NCBI RefSeq assembly: GCF_963576675.1
Contig: NC_088912.1
Location: 55,390,395 to 55,454,394, forward strand
Origin: Euphorbia lathyris
Lineage: Eukaryota > Streptophyta > Magnoliopsida > Malpighiales > Euphorbiaceae
Reading direction: 5' to 3'
Length of the DNA stretch: 64,000 bases
This document shows, in pieces, positions 10,780 to 19,410 of the stretch; the first letter of the stretch is position 1; every line of letters begins with the position of its first letter. The notes below the pieces were generated by a model. The model did not search any database, was not told the origin of the DNA, and saw only the letters and a program-made list of their open reading frames with translations. The position numbers and the translations under genes are program-made.

Positions 10780-12018
10780 ATGCCTAGAACAAAGTTATCC
10801 GCCAACAAAACCAAGGCCACCGAAGCAAACCGTCTTCGAGTGAAATATGGGGCTGTTTTCAACATCGAGTCCGAAGCGGAAGGTAAACGTTACCTTCACT
10901 TCAACGGAAGCAAGATGGAGTTCATTGACATACCGTTTCTCCATTTTGATACGGTAAATGACTTATCTTTCTCCGATCGGATTAATGAATTTCTCAATAT
11001 TTTCGGATGGACTACTTTTGCTAGCATGCGGTTTCCACACAATGATGAGTTTATTCTAGAATTTTTAGTAACCTTGAAATATGATAAGAGGAAGAAATTT
11101 ATTTCTTTTAGAAATAATGGGATTACGTATAAAATTGATTATGAAGCAATGGGTGAGATGTTTGGTTTTCCTACAAGTAATTTTGTTCAAAAGCCTAAGG
11201 AAATTGATACTCATACCATTTGGCATGCTTTATCCGGACAAGATACTTTTTATCCGAAGAATACCTCAAGCAATTTGATTAGGGATAATTGTGTTTTCTA
11301 CTTTCACAAGTTTTTATCTTTCTCCTTGTTTGGATGGGTTGAAAGTTCTAAGGTTCAAATTAGGGATTTGTTCGTGCTAGATTGGCATGCTATTCGACAA
11401 TTTGCAACGCGCCGCCGCATCCAAGACTAAGCAACTACCTATGGGTAATTTAATTACCGGGATTGTTTTAGGCGCACGTGGTGAATTGGCGGATTTTCAA
11501 AACCTCACTTACCATGGAATTTTACCTCTTTTGGATATTTCGGCTCTTCTTCGGGCCAATTTATTGCTTAGAGAAGGTCCCCCCCCGTCTTTGTATCCTA
11601 TGAAGAACGTGTTAAGCACCTCAATGTTCGCACGGGTGGAGGAGCTTCTAGCTCTCACGGGTTAGGTACCGAGGGTGATGATGATGAAGAAGAAGAGGGT
11701 GAGGAGGAGGAGCATGTTGAATCACAACCCCAAGCACAAGCACAAGGGCATGTTGAGGAAGAACACAATGTTGATGATCAAGTTGATTTGAGGAGAATTT
11801 TGAACCAAATGAATGCACACAACGGGAAAATGAATTTGCGGTTGGATGATATTGTGGAGAACAATCAAAAGATGGGTTCTAGAATTAACGCGGTGGATGC
11901 CAATATTCATACTTTGAGGAGAGAGCACACGTCAACCCGATGCCGGATGTTACCATTTTTCCGTCGTCAAAACGTTGTGACCACACCATCTCCACCGGGT
12001 TCACCTTCACAAGAATAG
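10780..12018 (+). pseudogene. Athila env-position ORF, copy B (acidic and coiled-coil tail)
   Basis: I chose the ATG at 10780 because the basic N-terminus MPRTKLSANKT then aligns with that of copy A. Shared blocks follow: KYGAVFNIESEAEGKRYLHF, IFGWTTFASMRFP, ILEFLVTLKYD, TIWHALSG, FYFHKFLSFSLFGW. A shift near 11390-11400 moves the frame to PMGNLITGIVLGARG, and a TAG near 11663-11665 separates the last part. That tail has a Glu/Asp run (11674-11715), a Gln/Ala stretch, and a heptad-like segment (LRRILNQMN ... IVENNQKMGSRINAV), consistent with a coiled coil. Copy B is thus longer than copy A. No envelope features were seen. Confidence 0.62.
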
Positions 12019-14029
12019 GTTTTATCTAATCTTTTTCTTCACTCATTTATCTTATAATGTTGTCTTCCTTAAGTTTGGTACACTGTTTTATTTTTCTTAA
12101 AGTTTGGTACAATTTCAACTTCTATTATGTTGGATAATTACGTTTCATATTTATCTCTTTTCTTTTCGTATGCTTTATTTTGTATAATTTTTTGTGTTTT
12201 ATCAATTTTTGCACCAATGAGGACATGGTCCAAATTAAGTGTGGGAGGAGATATTACATGTATCGTTTTATTTTTAGTACGAATGAATGCAACGAATAAG
12301 AATGAATGGCATTTATTTAAATATAAATGCATGTTAATAATTTTTAGTAATATACAAAATGCAACATTGTTTTATGCAAATGCAACATATTTTGCAACAT
12401 TTTTCAAAAATGACATTTTTAATGCAAAATATTTTTATAAACTAAGCAATTTTCATATGCTTAAAAATATTTTAACTTATGATTATTTTTAGGTCATCTT
12501 TATCGTTAGAAATAATATTTCTATACGGGCAATATTTTTCAAATTTTTTATAAATCTCCGAAACGATTTTATCAAAAACATCTCAAGTGAATGTATTTAA
12601 GTAAAAAATTCTTTATTTTAATCTCTATTTTATATCATGCAAATTCATGATACAAAAAATCTTATTTTAAATTTTCAATTAGGTTTATATGCATTAAATT
12701 GAACTAACAATTTTTAGCTCGGTTTTGATGTTCGTCTTACATTAACACCAATTGAAGTTTTTAAGGAAACTTTAATCATAATACATGTTGAATTTTAAGT
12801 TAATATAGGATGAATGTGCTATTTTTCTTTTTCCCAATTTATAATTTTAATTTTATAACTCGTGTTAATTAAATCAAGTAGTCGTATTCTTAACTTTTGG
12901 CCACGATTGAACCAACCTTATCACAATCGAGGTATGAAAGGGAAGAAAATTAAGTAAACGGTACTTTTGGCCACGATTGCGACCACCCTTATCACAATCG
13001 AGGTATGGAAGGAACGTTAAAATTAAAACAAAAATTAAACGTGTTTAAAGGTTAAAGTAATGATTGCGTCCACCCATGACATGGTCGGTACCTCTTAAGC
13101 GAACACAAAGCAATTAGATTAAAGTTACGATCGAGACCACCCTTATCACGGGCGTAACTAAGCAAATAAATTAACCTAAGTACTTATTCATTTTATATTC
13201 ATATAATAGTTTAGGTTTGGGAAAGGAAATTTTGTGCTTTGAAATGCCTTGAGACGAAAGACTCAAAAACATGCGTGCTTATATCGTCCCGAATACTTCA
13301 ATTTAAAAATTGAAATACAAGACTGATGACTAGTGGAGAATTTCCGATTGACTTCCGTCTCTGTGGGGGCGTCGTTGGGTTCGACGGGGGGAAGCTCCGA
13401 TGCCAAAGTCAGTATGGAAGAACAAGAGAGCAAACTGAATTGACAAAGGGTAAGTGAATGTGTACCTTGATAGCTCGAGATACTAGCTATATATAGTCAT
13501 GAAGTTGTAACCGTTAGTAACTAGAAAGTCTCCATTAATGCCCCATTAATGGCGGTTACTGGTTTCCTTTAAACATGTCCGTTAGGAAATTGATTGCTTA
13601 TTAATGGTCTTTATTGCGGGATCGGCTCAGCTGTTTCAATAGCGGATTGGGCGGTTATGGCGATTCGCCTCCTAGGTTCGCCCGCGGATCTCCTGTGGTG
13701 AGGTGTTGGTGATCCTCCTATCGAATCCCTTTGTTCAATACGCCGTGATACTCCGGTATCAGGTGATCAATACGCGGTGTTGAAGGTGAATATCCCTTTT
13801 GATCCTTGGGATAATATCACAATGTTATCAAAGACGAATGATATATCACCTTTATACTAGTTAGTTTGATATTATGCATATAAATTTGCCATGCAAAGTT
13901 AATCTTTTCGGTTTAACTAATTCAAAAAGGAATACAAAGATATATGTTTTATTTTCATAAAGAGATTAGTTGAAGGATAAATTCAGTGAAATTTTGCTCG
14001 GGACTAGCAAAAGATTAAGTGTGGAGATT
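12019..14029. other. Athila 3' spacer with degenerate repeats and PPT
   Basis: No coding signal. From about 12890 to 13160 a block of roughly 70-90 bp recurs three to four times in diverged form, marked by GGCCACGATTG and CCACCCTTATCAC. From about 13355 to 13840 is a GC-richer insert-like block (GGGGGCGTCGTTGGGTTCGA, CTCCGATGCCAAAGTCAGTA) that differs from its AT-rich surroundings and may be a solo LTR or another transposon; I could not place its ends. The end, TGCTCGGGACTAGCAAAAG then AAGTGTGGAGATT, is the usual polypurine-like tract next to the LTR. Confidence 0.5.
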
Positions 14030-15566
14030 TGTTAAGCCCAAAATATACCTAAAATATCATTAATATTCACGTCAGTTTTGTCATGAATTCGTGCTATTTA
14101 TATCCATTTAGAGTACTTTTACGTCCGAATATGTTTCTTTGATGCAAGGTACCTAAATATTTGGTAAAATCCAAATAGGAGTGAAAACGGATCAAAAACG
14201 AGGGAAAAACCATAAGTTGCGAGCCAAAAAGACGAGAAATTCAACGCACTGATACGAGGAGGCGGGAACACAGCCAACACCGGGAAAAAAAAACCCGTGT
14301 CGCGATCGAGATTCCCAAATCTCGATCGCGACACACTCTTTTTAGGCACTTGGCCTGTTCATTCTAAGGAATAAAAATTGCTCCCCTTATCTCGGTAGAG
14401 ATCCTGAAATCTCGGTAGGATCAGCAGGTTTTTCAGCACTGATTTCACATGTTTTAATTCCAAGAAGCATGTCTGTTCGGGTGGATAGAAACGTCTATTC
14501 ATAGCGGACACGACCCTTCAAATACGACTCTTCAACATCTATAAATAGAGAGTTGATTTCAGAGTTCAGGAGAGTTAGATTAATTAAGATTAGAGAGCAT
14601 AATTTATGTAGAAATTCCGAGTCAGAAACGATTCAGAGTTAGATTTCAATTTTGTAAAAGCAATCTGACGTACACAAATTGCTCTTAGATTTCTTACAAA
14701 CATAGTAGCAATTAAGTTTAGATTAAGAATTGATTCGAAGACGAGTTTACATTTCGGTAAAAGACAAACAATCTCTATTCCGAAGATTCAACGAGAAGAT
14801 CAAGCAGTGGAGGTGACCCTAGAGTCTGACAAACTCCAACGAGGTTTGAGGAAAGGATTGACAACCCGGAACTCAAAATTAGTTCGAATGCTTTCATGTT
14901 TCCTTTTCTCCGTTAACTTGTATTGATTCACAAATTCTATAATAAAAGTTTACGCAATTAAATATATCTTTCTGTAGTTACTTTGATAATTTCTTCGAAG
15001 TAAGATTCTGGTGTTTTCATTAAAACGTATTTAATTCACATAGTTACAAGGAAACTTTATTGAACACTTGAGAGAGTTTATATTTACGGATGATATGATC
15101 GTTAGGTCGGCTTATCGGAAATAAGTATCAATTTGATTAAGGTAGAAATCTACTCCAAACCAGAGAAATTTCTACGGTTCAAAGTCTTTTAATTGAAGGA
15201 ATTTACTTTTTGTTACACACTTTTTTTTAGGAATGTTACACACTTATAATCATTATAAAATTTAAGTTGATATCTTTGCTTAATGCAAATGAGTTTAACG
15301 CTTTTCTTACTTTAAACTCTAAAAGTTTCTATCTTGTAATCTAATCTCAAGACAGAATTGATTTCTAAATTTCTAACATAAAGTTCTAATCTGATTCTTG
15401 TTAATTCAATTCATTACAATCCAATTCAATTAAACGATTTTCTATAATATAAACCTAAAGACGTATTTAAACGGTATCAAAATAAGTTTTTGTGAAAAAA
15501 CGTTCACTGTGGGATCGATATCTTTTTATTACTGCAAGCGAAACCGTGCACTTGCGGAAAACATTC
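14030..15566 (+). repeat. Athila LTR
   Basis: It starts TGTTAAGCCC right after the polypurine-like tract and ends near ATTCA at 15566, about 10 bp before a primer-binding site. Length is about 1.54 kb. It contains a perfect 17-bp inverted repeat with a 4-base loop at 14297-14334 and a TATAAATA-like box near 14540. Only one copy is present in the window, so the borders are inferred from the PPT and PBS rather than from an alignment. Confidence 0.75.
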
Positions 15567-15802
15567 AATAAGTTTTTGGCGCCGTTGCCGGGGAACGCCA
15601 AATTTTTTTACAAAAATTTAGATTTTTCGTATTTTATTTCGAATCTAGGTTTATACATACTTATTTTAATTTTTATATTTTATTTATTTCAATTTACTTG
15701 CATCTTTATTTTTCAATTTTGTTTTCAAGGTAGTTTCAGTTCGTGCAAAATTTTCAAGCAGATGATAGTCAGAAAGATGCTTTCCTACCAAACTTTCCTA
15801 TG
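15567..15802 (+). other. Athila PBS and leader, abutting SIRE-like sequence
   Basis: TGGCGCCGTTGCCGGGGA (15576-15593) is the primer-binding site usual for Athila/Tat elements. A T-rich leader follows to about 15740. By then the sequence reads in frame into the coiled-coil ORF that resumes at 26556, so a junction between Athila leader and SIRE-like sequence must lie between about 15600 and 15760. CTATG at 15798-15802 is the left TSD of the next element. Confidence 0.65.
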
Positions 15803-17887
15803 TGTAGACAAAGCCTACCTCGACGGGCTTTCACCCGCGGGAGGTCCGCCATGACTACTACGATGCTGTTTGGACTCGAGGTCCACTAGAGAAAACGACT
15901 AGCTCGGCAGGGCCGATGTCGGAGAAAGAGTAGCCACCCAGATTTTAGGTTCGAGAATGTTACTGAGATTTCTTGCGGGAAGCAAGTGGGTTCGGGAAGT
16001 TAGGTACGCTTGGGGAAGGTTAATATCTCCTCGAAAGGAAATATTAAGCACCCCCAAAATCGCCCGGTGAACCGGCCTCCTACTTAGCATTTCTAAATAC
16101 AATCAGGCTATTAATAACTCTTTTAAGCTTTTTAAATTCGTTTTGAATGTGATTTGTTTGGAAAAAAAATCATTTTTGTTTCATGTCATATTGCACAATT
16201 GTATACAAAAGAAAATAAACAAAATATTACAACCCTAAAAGCAATGAAATATGTACAAAACTAAATACAATTACATCCGGGCATTCTCGGGTCTTCAATC
16301 CGCACCAAAATAATGTTTCTCCATACTCATATCAACCAAAATAAAAGATTAGAAGCAAATAACATAGTTGTACAATTAGTTATGGTGTAAAAATGGACAA
16401 AGGACTAAATTGAATTAACTTAAAAAGTTTATTTAAGGGCCTAATTGAAAGAAAGTGGAAAACTTTAAATTAAGGACCAAAGTGAATAAAATATAAAGTT
16501 CCAAAATAGGGAGTAGAATGAATAAAAGTAAAAGTTCTAAATTAGGGACTAGAGTGAATAAAACGAAAAGTTCTAAATTAGGTATTAGAACGAATAAAAC
16601 AAGAAGTTCTAAATTAGGGACTAAAATGAATAAATAAAAAATTAGTAGGTTAGGAATCAAAGAAATAGAAAAGAAAGTTTTATTATAACTATTGGTGTCT
16701 GAACGGTCGTGAGATAAAATTTATCTCGAGTTGATTCGTTTATCCCAAATCATTGTTATGAACAAAAAATATTAATTAGATCAATAATATTAACTTGTAA
16801 TATTATTGATATCAGATTCAAAAATAAAAGTATAAGAATAGTAAATTGATTGGAATAAAAAAAAAGGCTCAAAACAAATTATTTAACTGGTAAATCATTG
16901 TTTTAGGGTTAAATTAAATTTATTTTAGGGATCAAATATATACAGAAAATATATTTGACAGCCTATTGACAATAAAAATCAACAAAGAAAAATTAAATAA
17001 GAAAAGGAATGAACAGTCAATATTTTACAGTACCAAATATTAAATAGTAGACAGGATTTGTCCCTCAGAAACCTTTACCTAGGTTGGGGGATGATTGGAA
17101 AAATCACAAATAATGGAATACGGAATTAATATTCAGACGGCTGGGTTTTTCTCGGGTGGCAAAGACAGAGTTGCGGCTATTTTTAGTATAATTTTCCTCC
17201 TCCCCTTTTTTCCCTTGAAACTGATCTAAGAGCTCCTATTTATAGGCTTAAATTAGGGTTCAGGGTTGAAGTTAGAATTAATTTGATGTGGCAGGGGCTA
17301 AAAAGGTATTTATCACCTTTTGGAAAAAAGGTTTGGCGGAAACCTAATTTAGGGAGAGGGGGCAGCAGCTGCTGGGCGAGCTGGGCCCTGCGCGCGGCCC
17401 AGCGGCCAGCAGCAAGAGCCCAGCCGCACCAACGGATTACCGACGGAATTTCCGTTGGTAATCCGTCCCAGCATTTCTTTTATATAAAAAATGATCTTAT
17501 CGATCTCCGTTTTTTACGATTCTTGTGCCATTGGACTCGTTTCGACGAGACGGACATTTTTGCATCTAATAACCTGAGGCTAAAACTGACCCGAACTAAG
17601 GTTATTTCCTATTTTATCCCGAATTTCACTCGAAAACTTCAACTAATCACATATTCTTCGTTAGACCTCTGAATTGAGCCCGGAAAAGTGTGTTATGACA
17701 CTCTCGAGGGACATGACTCACTAAGATATCCAAAATTCTATTTGGTGCTCTAAAGAAATTTGGGTTTGAATGGAAAATGGTTGACTTTCACTTTCTAACG
17801 AGTGATTTTTCCGTGATCCATTTCTGATTATATTTCCAATCATCTTTAAAAGGTTTTCATCACAGGGCTACGACTCCAGTGTCTACA
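15803..17887 (-). repeat. TR-GAG 3' LTR
   Basis: This 2085-bp LTR is the 3' LTR, since the element is on the minus strand. It includes a 33-bp-period minisatellite at about 16440-16640 (unit like AGTTCTAAATTAGGGACTA) and a GC-rich stretch at 17360-17430 (CTGCGCGCGGCCCAGCGG). Compared with 24468-26555 it differs by scattered substitutions and small indels, such as GTAGACAAAGCC against GTAGACGAAGCC at the outer edge. Confidence 0.9.
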
Positions 17888-18055
17888 GTTGCCCCTACTT
17901 TATCATGCATTGTGAGTTGTGTGCATTTTTAGAAAACTGAATTCAAAGTAGATGTTTTGAAAAAACGGTTTTTGCCCCTACTTTGAAGTGGTAGAAAGAA
18001 AACGTATGTAATGGAACAAAGTATGATAAAGTAAATACTCATCTGGAGTTAGAGG
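17888..18055 (-). promoter_or_regulatory. polypurine tract, two copies
   Basis: On the minus strand AAAGTAGGGGCAAC directly abuts the 3' LTR (17888-17902), as a plus-strand primer should. A second copy, AAAGTAGGGGCAAAAAC, lies about 85 bp further in (about 17969-17986). Confidence 0.6.
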
Positions 18056-18059
18056 ATGT

Positions 18060-18682
18060 TGTGATTGATTGATCCAGTCTCTTAAACGACTGGGAGCAGA
18101 TGGACATCTGATTATTGATCTCTTCAGCGATCTCAGATTGTAGGTCTCTTCAACAACCTGTTATTGTGGATCTCTTGAACGATCTCTGATTTGTAGGTCT
18201 CTTCAATGACCCATGGTTTTGGATCTCTTGTGCGATCCTGGATTGTAGGTCTCTTCAACGAACTGTTGTGGTTGATCTCTTCAGCGATCTCAGATTGAAG
18301 GTCTCTTCAACGACCTGTAATTGTGGATGTCTTCAACGATCCTGGGTTGTAGGTGTCTTCAACGACCTGTAGTTGCGGATGTCTTCAACGATCCTGGGTT
18401 GTAGGTGTCTTCAACGACCTGTAGTTGCAGATGTCTTCAATGATCCTGGGTTGTAGGTGTCTTCAACGACCTGTAGTTGCGGATGTCTTCAACGATCCTG
18501 GGTTGTAGGTGTCTTCAACGACCTGTAGTTGTGGATGTCTTCAACGATCCTGGGTTGTAGGTGTCTTCAACGACCTGTAGTTGCGGATGTCTTCAATGAT
18601 CCTAGGTTGTAGGTGTCTTCAATGACCTGTAGTTGCGGATGTTTTCAACGATCCTGGGTTGTAGGTGTCTTCAACGACCTGT
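18060..18682. repeat. 26-bp / 52-bp dimeric tandem array
   Basis: About two dozen units of 26 bp contain TCTTCAACGA. In the homogeneous part (about 18325-18680) two alternating unit types form a 52-bp dimer: GGATGTCTTCAACGATCCTG and AGGTGTCTTCAACGACCTG. Starts at 18325, 18377 and 18429 confirm the period. The left third is more diverged (TCTCTTCAACGACCTG type), so the array seems to have been homogenised from the right. Confidence 0.9.
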
Positions 18683-18719
18683 CCTAAAAGTTTATCATTC
18701 TTGTCAAATAATCCACTTG

Positions 18720-19410
18720 TGAGCTACAAAACCCCACTCTCCCTTCGGGAGCCATCTGGCTTTGTTGATTGATGATAATCTTTTCTGTGACCCAACTCTT
18801 CCTTCGGAAGCCATCTGATCTGCAGAAGACAAAACCCCACTCTCCCTTCAGGAGCCATCTGGCTTTGTCGAATTATTGATGATAATTTTTTCTGTGACCC
18901 AACTCTTCCTTCGGAAGCCATCTGATCTGCAGAAGACAAAACCCCACTCTCCCTTTAGGAGCCATCTGGCTTTGTTGAATTATTGATGATAATTTTTTCG
19001 GTGACCCAACTCTTCCTTCGGAAGCCATCTGATCTGCAGAAGACAAAACCCCACTCTCCCTTCAGGAGCCATATAGCCTTGTTGAATTGATGATAAATTT
19101 TTTTCTGTGACCCAACTCTTCCTTCAGAAGCCATCTGATCTGCAGAAGACAAAACCCCACTCTCCCTTCAGGAGCCATCTGGCTTTGTTGAATTATTGAT
19201 GATAATTTTTTCTGTGACCCAACTCTTCCTTCGAAATCCATCTGATCTGCATAAGACAAAACCCCACTCTCCCTTTAGGAGCCATATGGCCTTGTTGAAT
19301 TGATGATAATTTTTTTTCTGTGACCCAACTCTTCCTTCGGAAGCCATCTGATCTGCAGAAGATAAAACCCCACTCTCCCTTTAGGAGCCATCTGGCTTTG
19401 TTGAATTATT
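18720..19410. repeat. ~107-bp tandem array
   Basis: The landmark AAAACCCCACTCTCCCTT recurs at 18728, 18831, 18938, 19045, 19151, 19258 and 19364, giving a period of 103-107 bp and about six and a half copies. Each unit contains two related halves (CCCTTCGGGAGCCATCTGG and TTCCTTCGGAAGCCATCTGA), so the unit is itself an old dimer. Minus-strand open frames across it (such as 18724-18939) are by-products of the repeat rather than genes. Confidence 0.9.

Larger units (their letters stand above)
4650..15566 (+). mobile_element. Athila-type Ty3/gypsy retrotransposon, 5'-truncated, with 3' LTR
   Basis: The + strand segment carries, in order, the end of gag, protease, RT, RNase H, integrase, two env-position ORFs, a 2-kb spacer, a polypurine-like tract (14012-14029) and an LTR (14030-15566). 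The 5' LTR, PBS and most of gag are missing. Athila affinity rests on the protease block CDLGASINLM, the RT block RRMPFGLCNAPATFQRC, the long region after integrase, and the TGGCGCCGTTGCCGGGGA-type PBS that follows the LTR. Coding regions carry several frameshifts and stops. Because the LTR is followed by a PBS and leader rather than by flanking DNA, this LTR is the middle LTR of a tandem or recombinant arrangement, or the 5' LTR of a second copy that later lost its body. Confidence 0.85.

Noticed and set aside
8947..12018. True envelope glycoprotein
   Set aside because: No signal peptide, cleavage site or clear transmembrane segment in either ORF; only the genomic position suggests env.
12127..12492. 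121-codon open frame after the Athila env-position ORF
   Set aside because: Hydrophobic, Phe/Ile-rich composition reflects AT-rich DNA. No family features; it lies in the element's non-coding spacer.
15492..15854. 120-codon frame spanning the Athila LTR end, PBS and TR-GAG LTR
   Set aside because: It crosses three structural borders (LTR, PBS and an insertion site), so it cannot be a single gene.
18724..19259. Series of minus-strand small ORFs with SSADQMASEGRVG repeats
   Set aside because: They simply follow the 107-bp tandem array; the period is not a multiple of three and frames do not join.
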